Source: Psychrobacter sp. UBA3962 (GTDB lineage: Bacteria > Pseudomonadota > Gammaproteobacteria > Pseudomonadales > Moraxellaceae). From it: DNA of 50,782 nucleotides. The stretch lies in assembly GCF_002385225.1 (NCBI RefSeq), contig NZ_DGDC01000011.1, positions 1 through 50,782 of the forward strand, given 5' to 3'. The position numbers were made by a program, and so were the translations under genes. The notes beneath the pieces were generated by a model that saw only the letters and a program-made list of their open reading frames with translations, was not told the origin of the DNA and made no database searches. Within the stretch, counting starts at the first letter, position 1. Each line of letters begins with the position of its first letter. Below, one piece after another: positions 9,018 through 18,378 of this stretch.

Positions 9018-10505
9018 TTATTCTTCATTAAACCAAGATTCACGTGCCTTCATGATCAGCTCACCTGCAATTTTCTCATCAAGACCTTCAATGTCTTCAA
9101 GATCAAATACTGCTTGCTCTGCTAAATCATCTAACGTGATGATGTCACGTTGAGCCAGCTTATACGCCCAGTCGGTCGTCATGCCGTCCATTGTGAGCAA
9201 CTCTTCGCTTGGCTCTTTCATATTTTGCTGTTTAACCAGTTCATCAGCAATGACTACTTCTTTTGCACGCTCTTGAATCATTTCAATCGCGTCGTCGTCA
9301 AGACCTTCGATGTCATAGAAAGTCTCAGCAGGCACATAAGCCACTTCTTCAATACTGGTAAAGCCTACGTCTACTAACGCTTGAGCTAAGTCTTCGTCTA
9401 CTTCTAGACGATTATAGAACAGCTCAATATAAGCTTTTGTTTCATTCTGTTGACGCTCTAGGTATTCCGCCTCAAGCATCATATTTAGTTTATAACCGGT
9501 TAACTCTGAAGCCAAACGTACGTTTTGACCTTGGGCACCAATGGCGCGCGCTAACTGATCATTAGCAGTAAAGATGATGTCTGCTGTTTTGGCATCTTCA
9601 TCTAGAATAATACTGCTTACGTCTGCTGGCTCTAAAGCACTGATAATGTACTGTGCCGGATCATCAGACCATACGATAACATCAATACGCTCTCCATCAA
9701 GCTCTGATTGCACGGCTTGGATACGAGTCCCACGCATACCAATACAGGCACCCACAGGATCGATACGATGATCATTGGTCTTCACTGATATTTTAGCACG
9801 AACACCAGGCTGACGGGCCACATCACGAATTTCTATGATTTGTTCGTTAATTTCTGGTACTTCTTTATTCATCAACGCAATCAGCATATCTGGGCTGGTA
9901 CGTGATAATAATAATTGCGCACCGCGGTTATCGCGATTTACATGATATAGGATAGCATTAATACGAGACTTTACGCGTAATTGTTCACGAGGCAACATTT
10001 GATCGCGTGATAAATAGCCTTCAGCATTATCGCCTAGATCAATGATATAGCCATCACGAGTTTGCTTTTTAACTTCGCCATACATCATCTCACCAATTCT
10101 TGGCTCGAAGGCATCCGCAGTTAAAGCACGTTCAGCTTCACGTATCTTTTGGATAATAACTTGCTTGGCTTGTGTGGCGGCAATGCGACCAAACTCGATA
10201 GACTCGATTTGTTCTTCTTTAATATCACCAATTGACCATTCGTTTTCATCAAGATCACTGATGGCTAACTGACAAGCAGGCATCTCGTGGTCTTCATCAG
10301 CGACAACGGTCCAATAGCGATACGTATCATAGTCACCGGTATCACGGTCAATTTCAACACGCACAGCAACTTCAGGCTGCTCGGTATAGACTCTTTTTTT
10401 AGTAGAAACCACCAAAGCCTCTTCGATTGCTTCGAAGATGTCTTCTGGATTTAGGCCTTTCTCGTTACTGACGGTCTCTACTACCGTTAAAATTTCTCGA
10501 CTCAT
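9018..10505 (-). CDS. nusA: Transcription termination/antitermination factor NusA
   Basis: NusA binds RNA polymerase and controls pausing, termination and antitermination. The 495 residues equal the E. coli length. The order is an N-terminal polymerase-binding domain (MSREILTVVETVSNEKGL), an S1 domain (about 135-200), two KH domains (with GACIGMRGTRIQAVQSEL and AIGAQGQNVRLASEL), and two C-terminal acidic helix-hairpin-helix repeats. The latter are recognisable by DIEGLDDDAIEMI and DIEGLDEKIAGEL. It lies in rimP-nusA-infB order. In E. coli NusA regulates its own operon through leader terminators; a terminator with matching placement occurs here between tRNA-fMet and rimP. Confidence 0.98.
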   Translation of the reverse strand: MSREILTVVETVSNEKGLNPEDIFEAIEEALVVSTKKRVYTEQPEVAVRVEIDRDTGDYDTYRYWTVVADEDHEMPACQLAISDLDENEWSIGDIKEEQIESIEFGRIAATQAKQVIIQKIREAERALTADAFEPRIGEMMYGEVKKQTRDGYIIDLGDNAEGYLSRDQMLPREQLRVKSRINAILYHVNRDNRGAQLLLSRTSPDMLIALMNKEVPEINEQIIEIRDVARQPGVRAKISVKTNDHRIDPVGACIGMRGTRIQAVQSELDGERIDVIVWSDDPAQYIISALEPADVSSIILDEDAKTADIIFTANDQLARAIGAQGQNVRLASELTGYKLNMMLEAEYLERQQNETKAYIELFYNRLEVDEDLAQALVDVGFTSIEEVAYVPAETFYDIEGLDDDAIEMIQERAKEVVIADELVKQQNMKEPSEELLTMDGMTTDWAYKLAQRDIITLDDLAEQAVFDLEDIEGLDEKIAGELIMKARESWFNEE

Positions 10506-10732
10506 TACACACCTATCCTCGCCTACTTATCATTTAAAGTAGCAAAAAATTATTAAATTTATTTTTTATCTCGGGCCTAAAAGCTGTGAGGTTTAAGTTC
10601 ATTCAAAACGCTAATTACTATTATCTCTTATGCCAACCTAAATTAATATATAAGGTAGGTTAAAAAGTTAACAGTAAATGTCCGAATCAAATCAAATAAA
10701 TAGTAAGCTTTAGATTCACTTATATGCCAAGA

Positions 10733-11233
10733 TTACAAATCTTGATAGATTAAATTTGCTTTATCAATGTTATCAAGGGCAATATCGAACTGTTCGCCTT
10801 CGGGTGTGACTACAGATAATTGTTTATCGCCTAATTGCTCAAGCTTACCTGTCACTTTACGGCGTTTCGAGCTTCCCACGCCAACTGCTTGAATCAGACG
10901 CAAATTAAGCGTTTGACCCAAATAATCCGACATCTGCTCAGGGGCAAAGAAAGGTCTATCAAGACCTGGAGAGGAAACTTCAAGGACATATTCGCCTGCA
11001 ATAGGATCATGCACTTCAAGCACACCACTAACTTGGTGAGTGACCGCTGCACAGTCTTCAATAGTAACTTGTTTATCAGCGGCTTTGTCTTCTGGCAATG
11101 ACTCAATATATATGCGTAATAGTGAACGCCCACCTTGCGGTAAGAATTCCACTCCCCACAGCGCTACATCACAAGCAGCCACAGCTGGGGCAATAATGTC
11201 GGTTAACTGAGTGACTTTATTAGATAACTTCAT
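10733..11233 (-). CDS. rimP: Ribosome maturation factor RimP
   Basis: RimP assists 30S subunit maturation. It has 166 residues (E. coli about 150). The conserved N-terminal segment LWGVEFLPQGGRSLLRIYIE and the motif EDCAAVTHQVSGVLEVHDPI are present, followed by YVLEVSSPGLDRPFF, the strongest RimP signature. The start ATG (MKLSNKVTQ) is the first in the frame. A 227-nt spacer separates it from nusA; it is gene-free and holds one weak hairpin (10635-10661) with no T tract. Confidence 0.96.
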   Translation of the reverse strand: MKLSNKVTQLTDIIAPAVAACDVALWGVEFLPQGGRSLLRIYIESLPEDKAADKQVTIEDCAAVTHQVSGVLEVHDPIAGEYVLEVSSPGLDRPFFAPEQMSDYLGQTLNLRLIQAVGVGSSKRRKVTGKLEQLGDKQLSVVTPEGEQFDIALDNIDKANLIYQDL

Positions 11234-11317
11234 GACTCGTTTTTTAGTCCATAAATAGAAGTATCTATTATAAATGCATATTATGACTATTAGGCAATAT
11301 TAAAAATAACAGATACA

Positions 11318-11346
11318 AAAAAACCCACAAACAATATGGTGGGTTA
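11318..11346 (-). terminator. Terminator between tRNA-fMet and rimP
   Basis: AACCCAC (11322-11328) pairs with GTGGGTT (11339-11345), followed on the minus strand by seven T. It would end most transcripts after the tRNA and leave rimP-nusA-infB to read-through. This is consistent with the known leader termination control of the metY-nusA operon in E. coli. Confidence 0.78.
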
Positions 11347-11372
11347 AATAAAAAGTAAGATTGAAATAAAAA

Positions 11373-11449
<77 letters not shown>

Positions 11450-11465
11450 TCAATCTAGGCTGACT

Positions 11466-11494
11466 ATTATATGTAAAGTTAAAAGGGTTGTCAA
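11466..11494 (-). promoter_or_regulatory. Consensus sigma70 promoter of the tRNA-fMet/rimP/nusA/infB operon
   Basis: On the minus strand TTGACA (11494-11489) is separated by exactly 17 nt from TATAAT (11471-11466), a perfect match to consensus. The predicted start is about 10 nt before the tRNA. Confidence 0.9.
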
Positions 11495-11661
11495 GCAATA
11501 AACTAATTTAAATTTAAAAACTTACGATCACCCTATAAATCACTGAACTTATAGTCTTACCTTTACTACTTTGCCCCTTGGCTAGCTAATAACTGCTGCC
11601 TAAGTGCCAAACTGAATGACCATACTATACATATCTGATAGCAGAGTCAACACAATCATAT

Positions 11662-11746
11662 TGGTGCGATTGGAGGGACTTGAACCCTCACAGCTTGCGC
11701 CACCACCCCCTCAAGATGGCGTGTCTACCAATTCCACCACAATCGC
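11662..11746 (-). tRNA. tRNA-Leu (GAG)
   Basis: This is an 85-nt class II tRNA with a long variable arm and encoded CCA. The anticodon loop TTGAGGG is closed by CCATC/GGTGG, giving anticodon GAG. It lies between secG and tRNA-fMet, as leuU does in E. coli. No strong own promoter was found, so it is probably cotranscribed with secG. Confidence 0.97.
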
Positions 11747-11957
11747 ATTTTGTAACTTGTCATATCCCACAAGGCCAGATCATTTATTAACGTTAATCAA
11801 ATCTTTATTGAGGAAAAAGAAGATTAACTTAAATCTTTGCCTTCAGTGGTCACTAATTATTCTAAATTAGGTGGCACATTCTACTCGTCTTTAACTTAGG
11901 GTGCAACCCATTTAAAAAGTAGAGACCCCAGTATCAGTACAGATACCGCGCTTTGCC

Positions 11958-12275
11958 TTACTCTGCTGGTGCAGGTGCTGGCTGCGAATTTGTTACCGGT
12001 ACTTGAGAGGCCGCTGGTACATCTAGTTGATACTGACCTTCCGCTTGCTTGCGGGCATGAACCGCCAACGTCAAACTGGTGCTAAAGAAGATAACCGCCA
12101 ATACTGCAGTGGCTCGGGTTAAAAAGTTGGCGCTACCTGCAGCCCCAAAAACCGTACCTGAGGCACCCGCTCCAAAAGAAGCTCCGGCATCCGCCCCTTT
12201 ACCGTGTTGAATTAAAATCAACCCAATCATGGCAATAGCAACAATAATATGAATGGCTAGAATAATGTTAAACAT
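11958..12275 (-). CDS. secG: Protein translocase subunit SecG
   Basis: SecG is the accessory subunit of the SecYEG channel in the inner membrane. The 105-residue protein has a first membrane helix (about 3-22), the conserved cytoplasmic loop LIQHGKGADAGASFGAGASG with TVFGAAGS after it, and a second helix (about 52-72). A short Pro/Ala/Gln-rich tail ends in PAPAPAE. Length and motif match the family. It follows tpiA and precedes tRNA-Leu, the arrangement usual in Moraxellaceae and pseudomonads. Confidence 0.95.
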   Translation of the reverse strand: MFNIILAIHIIVAIAMIGLILIQHGKGADAGASFGAGASGTVFGAAGSANFLTRATAVLAVIFFSTSLTLAVHARKQAEGQYQLDVPAASQVPVTNSQPAPAPAE

Positions 12276-12343
12276 GCTTTGCCTTACTTAATCTTAAGAG
12301 TTAAAAGACGAGAAAATTTCTATGTGACTGTATTTTACTGTAT

Positions 12344-12403
12344 TTTTAATAACGAAACTTTTAATAACAAAGCTTTTAATAACAAAGCTTTTAATAAAGA
12401 AGC
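12344..12403. repeat. Four tandem 15-nt repeats
   Basis: Four consecutive units of the form TTTTAATAACAAAGC lie at 12344-12358, 12359-12373, 12374-12388 and 12389-12403. Units 2 and 3 are identical. Units 1 and 4 differ at a few bases. They lie between tpiA and secG, with a decayed partial copy after them. No function is evident. Confidence 0.9.
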
Positions 12404-12564
12404 TTTAATCATTAAGGTTTGAACAGTTAAAGCTTCAATCATTAAATTTTTGATAACTGGAGCAATATCTTGGTGCCAATAGTAACCCTTAACCTCTCTG
12501 CTTTAATTTAAATCGAAGACAATTTAAATCAGAGACAAAGAGTCGCTATTGCTCCGCAGCGTAA

Positions 12565-13362
12565 TTATTTAGAAAATGCTTTGGCAATGTCAAGGAAACT
12601 GCCCGCTTTTAAGGCAGCGCCCCCAACCAACACCCCATTAATTTGCTCTGAGGCTGCAAAATCTTGAGCATTTTCAGGCTTCACACTGCCTCCATATAAA
12701 ACAGGAGTCTTGCCTAATGTGGCCTCAAAAGACTGTAAACGTTCACGAATAAATTTGTGAACCTCTGTGACTTCTTCAACACTCGGCACTTTACCCGTAC
12801 CAATGGCCCAAACTGGCTCATAAGCAATAATCAACTTATTGGCAATATAATCAGCATCGACAGCCTCTGACTGCTGTAAAAAATTAGCAATAATAGTCAG
12901 TTGTTCTGCCAATACTTGGGTAGTCTTGCCTGCTTCAAAGTCAGCCTCTGATTCACCAATACAGAAGATAACACCTAAGCCTTGAGCCGCACAGTGTTTC
13001 ATCTTATTTAATAAAGTGTCGTTGTCTTCATTAAAATACTGACGACGCTCAGAGTGACCAATGATGGCCCATTGTACGCCTAAGTCTTGTAACTGCTGCG
13101 CAGAAACATCACCGGTATAGGCACCCGTTTCAGCAGACAAAGCTGACACATCTTGACAGGCCAGCTTGATAGCAGCCGATTTCGTACGCAGAATATCTTC
13201 AACCTGAGACAAATGCAATAAGCTTGGCGCCACCATAATATGGCAGTTTTGTAGGGCGGTGCCTTGAGCATCTACACCCTCTACTAAATCATCCACTAAG
13301 GCTTGCACTGCATTAACTGAGGCAGGATTTAGCTTCCAATTACCGACAATCCAAGACTTCAT
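12565..13362 (-). CDS. tpiA: Triose-phosphate isomerase
   Basis: TpiA interconverts dihydroxyacetone phosphate and glyceraldehyde 3-phosphate in glycolysis and gluconeogenesis. The 265-residue TIM barrel carries the substrate-binding lysine in GNWKLN (Lys10), the catalytic His in IIGHSERRQYF and the catalytic Glu in IAYEPVWAIGTG. The phosphate loop is YGGSVKPEN followed by GVLVGGAAL. The first ATG gives the standard N terminus. An extended -10 (TGATATAAT, minus strand, around 13490-13482) lies about 120 nt upstream and is a plausible promoter. secG follows after 289 nt. Confidence 0.97.
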   Translation of the reverse strand: MKSWIVGNWKLNPASVNAVQALVDDLVEGVDAQGTALQNCHIMVAPSLLHLSQVEDILRTKSAAIKLACQDVSALSAETGAYTGDVSAQQLQDLGVQWAIIGHSERRQYFNEDNDTLLNKMKHCAAQGLGVIFCIGESEADFEAGKTTQVLAEQLTIIANFLQQSEAVDADYIANKLIIAYEPVWAIGTGKVPSVEEVTEVHKFIRERLQSFEATLGKTPVLYGGSVKPENAQDFAASEQINGVLVGGAALKAGSFLDIAKAFSK

Positions 13363-13700
13363 AAAACACTCTCAATCAAAGAAATTCAACTTATTAACCA
13401 ATGGTTTACCTATTAAGCGCTTAATAAAATACAGCCTAATAGTAACGGATAGTGGTCAGCGTAAAAATATGATAGCCCTATATTATATCATAGTCTCATA
13501 CAACTGATTTAGCCTTTATTGTTTCGAATATTGTTTATAGGATGCAGTTTATAAAATTTCACACACAATTAAGCTTAGCTAATTCTATTTAATGCTTGTG
13601 AAAGGGGCAAAAATAAGGTTTACTAAAAAATCTATTTTTTGTCTGAAGTTTTATCCTCTTTTTTTGTCAGGCAGGCACCCTACTTATATAAGAAGCCTCC
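13363..13700. other. Divergent intergenic region tpiA/pilB
   Basis: No gene was seen. It holds a possible extended -10 for tpiA on the minus strand (13482-13490) and T-rich sequence before pilB. No N-terminal coding sequence for pilB is visible in any plus frame; an in-frame TAA lies only a few codons before its ATG. Confidence 0.6.
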
Positions 13701-14999
13701 ATGCCCGACGCTAGCGTTTCTGTGCATCCCTCAGCCGCACCCAAACCTCCTAAACCCCTTGGCACCTCAAAGTCGTTGGCCACAGCGGTGCAGCTGACCG
13801 CCTTTGACAATGATCCCGTGGTTAAACTGGTCAATTCATTGCTGATGCAGGCTGTACAGCTTGGGGCCTCAGACTTACACTTTGAGCCTTATGAGCAGCT
13901 GTATCGGGTTCGCTTCCGTATCGATGGCCTGCTAAAGCAAATGACAACCCTATTACCGTCTTTAATTGCCAAAGTTTCTGCTCGCTTAAAAATCATGGCT
14001 CAAATGGACATCTCAGAACGCAGATTGCCACAAGATGGCCGCATCAAACTGCTCACCGCCGACAACCACACTCTCGATTATAGAGTCAGTGCCATACCCA
14101 CCTTATTTGGCGAAAAAATAGTACTCCGGGTCATTGATTCAGCGGATTCCTTAGTAAACATTAGTGAGCTGGGGCTTGAGCAAGATCAACAGCAATTTTT
14201 TTTACAAGCTTTACACCAACCACAAGGTATCGTGCTCATTACAGGCCCCACCGGCTCTGGGAAAACCTTATCGTTATACGCTGGTCTGAAGCTATTAAAT
14301 ACCGAAACCACCAATATCTCTACTGTTGAAGACCCAGTGGAAATAAACCTGTCCGGAGTGAACCAAGTTAGCATTAACCCTAAGATAGGCCTAAGCTTTC
14401 ATACGGCACTTAAGTCTTTTTTGCGTCAAGACCCAGATGTGATTGTGATTGGCGAGATTCGAGATTTAGAGACCGCTGATAGCGCTATTCGAGCTGCCCA
14501 AACTGGGCATTTGGTACTCTCTACTTTACATACCAACTCAGCCACAGAAACCCTAGCCCGCTTACATCATATGGGAGTTGCCGACTTTAATATTGCCACT
14601 ACCATTAGCTTGGTGGTGGCTCAACGCCTAGCCAGACGTTTATGTATCCATTGTAAAAAGCGCGTTGATGTGCCAACTCATAGTCTATTGCAAATGGGGT
14701 TTCTAGACAGCGACCTAAAGCAAATATCAGATTGTGATTCGACTCACTCTGCTATCTTTGAAGCGGTGGGCTGTGAGCACTGTACAGACGGCTATAAAGG
14801 CCGAGTAGGTATCTTTGAAATATTGCCTTTAACAGACAAACTGGCCGAGCTGATTATGCAAGGAGGCAATGCGTTACAGGTTAAAGCACTGGCTGAGCAG
14901 CAGGGCTTTTATGATCTAAAACGATCGGCTGTATTAAAAGTGCTACGAGGCATTATCAGCATTGAAGAAATGCAGCGGGTGATCATAAGTCAGCCTTAG
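13701..14999 (+). CDS. pilB: Type IV pilus assembly ATPase PilB (short form, GspE family)
   Basis: This is the hexameric cytoplasmic ATPase that powers pilus extension. The 432 residues hold a short Pro/Ala N-terminal segment (1-30) and the N2-type domain (about 36-150, with ASDLHFEPY). Walker A GPTGSGKT is at 182-189, the Asp box is STVEDPVE, and Walker B DPDVIVIGEIRD is near 244-255. The His box TGHLVLSTLHTN and a tetracysteine zinc motif (CIHCKK and CEHCTDGY) follow. Usual PilB is about 560-570 residues; the N-terminal MshEN-type domain is absent, and an upstream stop shows it is not merely misannotated. pilC and pilD follow in the canonical order. The ribosome binding site is poor. A GspE paralogue is the alternative reading. 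Confidence 0.88.
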   Translation: MPDASVSVHPSAAPKPPKPLGTSKSLATAVQLTAFDNDPVVKLVNSLLMQAVQLGASDLHFEPYEQLYRVRFRIDGLLKQMTTLLPSLIAKVSARLKIMAQMDISERRLPQDGRIKLLTADNHTLDYRVSAIPTLFGEKIVLRVIDSADSLVNISELGLEQDQQQFFLQALHQPQGIVLITGPTGSGKTLSLYAGLKLLNTETTNISTVEDPVEINLSGVNQVSINPKIGLSFHTALKSFLRQDPDVIVIGEIRDLETADSAIRAAQTGHLVLSTLHTNSATETLARLHHMGVADFNIATTISLVVAQRLARRLCIHCKKRVDVPTHSLLQMGFLDSDLKQISDCDSTHSAIFEAVGCEHCTDGYKGRVGIFEILPLTDKLAELIMQGGNALQVKALAEQQGFYDLKRSAVLKVLRGIISIEEMQRVIISQP

Positions 15000-15081
15000 C
15001 GATCCCCTAAAGCTAACCGATAGTAGACAGTCGAAGTTCAATTATCCTAAGCTCAAGACCCCTAACCCTTAAGGACAAGCG

Positions 15082-16305
15082 GTGAAGCAGGTAAAAAAAG
15101 ACACCTTATTTCATTTTGTATACCACGGCACTGATCGTCATGGACAAAGTATCACCGGGGAGCTCAGCAGCAGCAGTCTACCGATTGCCAAGGCACAGCT
15201 ACGCAAACAAGGTATCGTGCTCAATCGAATTCGGCGCAAATCCAAACCTGTGATTGGCTGGACTAGCAAGATAAAGCCCCTAGATATCGCTCTATTTGCC
15301 CGCCAGCTGGCCACTATGACAAAAGCTGGTGTTCCCTTATTACAAGCGCTGACCATTGTCATCGAGTCCCTAACCAAAGCTAATATGATTGAGTTGGTCA
15401 CCAGCGTTAAACTCAGTGTCGAGTCAGGCACGCCGCTTGCTAGTGCTTTAAGCCAACACCCCAAGCAATTTGACAGTTTATTTTGCGCTTTAATTGAAGC
15501 CGGTGAGTACTCAGGCTCGCTGGACATCATGTTAGAGCGCATCGCCACTTATAAAGAAAAAAGTGAACACCTAAAAAGCAAAATAAAAAAGGCCATCAAA
15601 TACCCTATTGCGGTAATTCTAGTAGCAATGACAGTCAGTCTCATTTTATTATTAAAGGTAGTGCCGGTATTTAGTGACTTATTTGCCGCTTTTGGTTCTG
15701 AGTTACCCCCTTTTACCCAATTTGTGGTTTCTATTTCTAATGCTGTGCAACGTTGGTGGGCGCTGATGCTAGCACTCATCATATTAGCCGTTTTTGGTTT
15801 TTTCCATGCCAAAAATAGCAGCACCCAATTTGTGGGCTTTCTCGATCGAACCTTGTTAAAGCTACCGATAGTAGGGCCTATTACTTACCAAGCAATTATT
15901 GCTAGGTTTTCTCGTACCTTAGCCACCACCTATGCAGCTGGCGTTCCTTTACTACAAGCTCTAGAGTCCACGGCAGCAGCCACTGACAACCAACTGTTTT
16001 TCCAAGCCACTCAGCAGATTAGACAAGACGTTGCCACTGGTCAGCCTTTAAACTCTGCCATGCTCAGTAGCCAGTTATTTCCCACATTGGCGATTCAAAT
16101 GGTTAGTATTGGCGAGCACTCGGGCTGCTTGGATGAAATGTTAGATAAAGTCGCCGTATACTATGAAAATGAAGTGGATAATGCGGTTGAAGGACTCACC
16201 AGCTTGATGGAGCCGGTCATCATGGTGGTTTTAGGATTGCTCATAGGCGGTTTGGTCATTGCTATGTACCTGCCTATCTTTCAGCTTGGGTCCGTTATTG
16301 GCTAG
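15082..16305 (+). CDS. pilC: Type IV pilus inner-membrane platform protein PilC
   Basis: PilC is the polytopic platform protein on which PilB/PilT act. The 407 residues contain two GspF/T2SSF domains, one opening at FARQLATMTKAGVPLLQAL and the other at FSRTLATTYAAGVPLLQAL. Membrane helices lie near 170-195, 225-245 and 375-400. The start is a GTG preceded by AAGGA about 8 nt upstream; the first residues MKQVKKDTLFHF fit the family. It is 82 nt after pilB and before pilD. Confidence 0.96.
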   Translation: MKQVKKDTLFHFVYHGTDRHGQSITGELSSSSLPIAKAQLRKQGIVLNRIRRKSKPVIGWTSKIKPLDIALFARQLATMTKAGVPLLQALTIVIESLTKANMIELVTSVKLSVESGTPLASALSQHPKQFDSLFCALIEAGEYSGSLDIMLERIATYKEKSEHLKSKIKKAIKYPIAVILVAMTVSLILLLKVVPVFSDLFAAFGSELPPFTQFVVSISNAVQRWWALMLALIILAVFGFFHAKNSSTQFVGFLDRTLLKLPIVGPITYQAIIARFSRTLATTYAAGVPLLQALESTAAATDNQLFFQATQQIRQDVATGQPLNSAMLSSQLFPTLAIQMVSIGEHSGCLDEMLDKVAVYYENEVDNAVEGLTSLMEPVIMVVLGLLIGGLVIAMYLPIFQLGSVIG

Positions 16306-16370
16306 TGGATTGAGGCAATTTTAATTTATTGCTATACATGTTTTTTGGATTACTTTTTACAGGCTATCTC

Positions 16371-17270
16371 ATGCAGCTTTGGCAATTTATTGAAACCCTC
16401 CAACACAGCTTAGCAACAGCACTGCTCCTCTTTGGGGTATTGGGGTTATGTGTTGGCAGTTTTTTGAATGTGCTTATTTATCGCACCCCCAAAATTATGA
16501 TGCAGCAGTGGCGTGTGGGCTCGGTTCAACTCCTCCAGTCTCAATCAGACATTGCGCCAAACTTATTACAGCCTGTGGCAAAAATTGTGATGCAAGATAC
16601 CCCATTGTCGTTAGCTAGCCCTGCCTCGCATTGTCCCTGCTGTAATCAGCCACTGCGTTGGTATCACAATATTCCTGTATTGAGCTGGATAGCTCTGGGG
16701 GGTAAGTGTCATGGCTGTGGCCACAAAATTCACTGGCGCTACCCCTTGGTTGAAATAAGCACGGCACTGCTGTCTGTGCTGGTGATCTATCGACTCGGGG
16801 TAACATCACAAGGGCTATTTGCTTTGCTTTTCGTCTGGAGCCTCATTGCCCTAACTGGTATTGATCTTATCAGTCAGTATTTGCCTGATAAGCTGACTTT
16901 TCCCTTGATGGCTTTGGGCCTAGCAGTCAATAGCTACTCGGTATTTGTCACCGCCTCGGAATCAATATGGGGTCTGCTGCTGGGCTATTTTAGCCTATGG
17001 ATTGTGGTGAAAATCTTTTATCTTTTTACTAAAAAGCAAGGCATGGGCGAAGGAGATTTTAAGTTATTGGCAGCACTAGGGGCTTGGTTGGGCCCTGTGC
17101 TACTGCCTTTTATCATCTTGCTATCTTCGCTTCTCGGTTCTATTATTGGTATCATCTTAATGCGTAAGCGAGCCGAAAGTCGTCCTTTTGCCTTTGGTCC
17201 CTATCTGGCCATTGCTGGCATGGTGGCTCTACTCTATGGACACTCGCTTATACAGTGGTACCTTCATTAA
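16371..17270 (+). CDS. pilD: Prepilin peptidase / N-methyltransferase PilD
   Basis: PilD cleaves type IV prepilins and methylates the new N terminus in the inner membrane. From this ATG the product has 299 residues. It opens with a membrane helix and the GSFLNVLIYRTP motif. The zinc-binding cysteine pairs follow (CPCCNQPLRWYHNIPVLSW and GGKCHGCG). The two catalytic aspartates lie in GIDLISQYLPD and GMGEGDFKLL. About eight hydrophobic segments are visible. The frame is open upstream from a TTG at 16329 and an ATG at 16338. I prefer 16371 because it matches the length of known PilD N termini, but no candidate has a clear ribosome binding site. Confidence 0.94.
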   Translation: MQLWQFIETLQHSLATALLLFGVLGLCVGSFLNVLIYRTPKIMMQQWRVGSVQLLQSQSDIAPNLLQPVAKIVMQDTPLSLASPASHCPCCNQPLRWYHNIPVLSWIALGGKCHGCGHKIHWRYPLVEISTALLSVLVIYRLGVTSQGLFALLFVWSLIALTGIDLISQYLPDKLTFPLMALGLAVNSYSVFVTASESIWGLLLGYFSLWIVVKIFYLFTKKQGMGEGDFKLLAALGAWLGPVLLPFIILLSSLLGSIIGIILMRKRAESRPFAFGPYLAIAGMVALLYGHSLIQWYLH

Positions 17271-17538
17271 ATAAACCCAATAGCTAGCTGACCGTTCTGC
17301 CATTTAATTAGGCTGCCTGCGCTTTGGTTACTAGCGGGTTTAGATTAAGCACAGCAATTAATACAAAACAATTGTCAGAACATGCTAACTTTAGCGGTTA
17401 TATGTTTTTATAGCCTAACTTTGAGCGAGTTTATAGCCTGATTTTGAGCACAACACCCAATATGGGCGTAGGAGTTTCGGCTAGCCACTCTTACCTTCCC
17501 CGTTTAATCTTCTAGAGCACGTGTTTTAAGGTATTGAT

Positions 17539-18255
17539 ATGACATACGACAATCACATCCACTCACCGTCACACCCTGATAGCCAACAAGATGAGCATGA
17601 GATTGACCCGCCACAAAAGTTCCAAACTTTTTATGTAGACACCCCGATTATCGGCTTAACTGGGGGTATTGGTAGTGGTAAGACCGCTGTATCAGATTGG
17701 TTCGCGGCAAAAGGGATAGATGTAGTGGATGCAGATGTGGTGGGGCATCAGATCATGAAAAAAGGCAGTCCCGCGTTACAAAAGCTGGTCGAAGCCTTTG
17801 GAGACTGGGTGCTAGATGAAGCTGGGGAAATGGATCGCCGCGCTGTCCGAGATCATGTTTTTGAAAATGACAAAGCCTTATTGACCTTAGAATCGATTAC
17901 CCATCCTGCCATTCGTCAAGAAATTAAAAATCAGCTCAGTAAAGTGAAGTCTGCCTATGCTATTTTATCAGCCCCTTTACTGTTTGAAAGCTATGAAGCC
18001 GGACTGGTGTCCTTGTGTGACAGAGTCTTAGTGGTAGATGCCAGTGAGGAGACCCAGTTAAAACGTGCTAGTAGCCGTGACACTCAAAGTGTCGAAAAAA
18101 TTAAAGCGATTATGGCCAATCAGCTGTCCCGTAAAGCCAGAGTTGAACAGGCCGATGATGTGGTGTGTAATAATGGTGATTTAGCCCAACTACATGAGCA
18201 ACTTGAACCGTTACACGAGAACTATTTAGCGTTTAGAAAACTGCCGCGCTACTGA
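17539..18255 (+). CDS. coaE: Dephospho-CoA kinase
   Basis: CoaE carries out the last step of coenzyme A synthesis, phosphorylating the 3'-OH of dephospho-CoA with ATP. The 238 residues include an unusual 36-residue hydrophilic N-terminal extension before the P-loop GGIGSGKT (42-49). The DADVVGH motif follows, then HPAIRQEI and SAPLLFESY. AAGG sits about 8 nt before the ATG. The place behind pilBCD is conserved in gammaproteobacteria. A 268-nt gene-free gap separates it from pilD. Confidence 0.96.
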   Translation: MTYDNHIHSPSHPDSQQDEHEIDPPQKFQTFYVDTPIIGLTGGIGSGKTAVSDWFAAKGIDVVDADVVGHQIMKKGSPALQKLVEAFGDWVLDEAGEMDRRAVRDHVFENDKALLTLESITHPAIRQEIKNQLSKVKSAYAILSAPLLFESYEAGLVSLCDRVLVVDASEETQLKRASSRDTQSVEKIKAIMANQLSRKARVEQADDVVCNNGDLAQLHEQLEPLHENYLAFRKLPRY

Positions 18256-18270
18256 TAAATAAGAGCCAAA

Positions 18271-18323
18271 AAAGAGTCCATAAAAAAAAGAGCGATTGAT
18301 TATCACTCTTTTTTTGACTCTTT
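18271..18323. terminator. Long nested bidirectional terminator between coaE and rlmB
   Basis: AAAGAGTC (18271-18278) pairs with GACTCTTT (18316-18323). Inside this an A-rich/T-rich arm ends in GAG...CTC. The whole is a near-continuous hairpin of more than 20 bp between two convergent genes, with T-rich runs in either direction. Confidence 0.85.
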
Positions 18324-18378
18324 AAAATAAGTTAGTTAAAGCCAGTTATCTGAAACTGCTTATCTTCTTTTATCTAAT

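Noticed and set aside
8208..9031. Several long open frames on the plus strand opposite infB
   Set aside because: They mirror the Lys/Glu/Ala-rich low-complexity part of infB, have unnatural compositions and lack ribosome binding sites.
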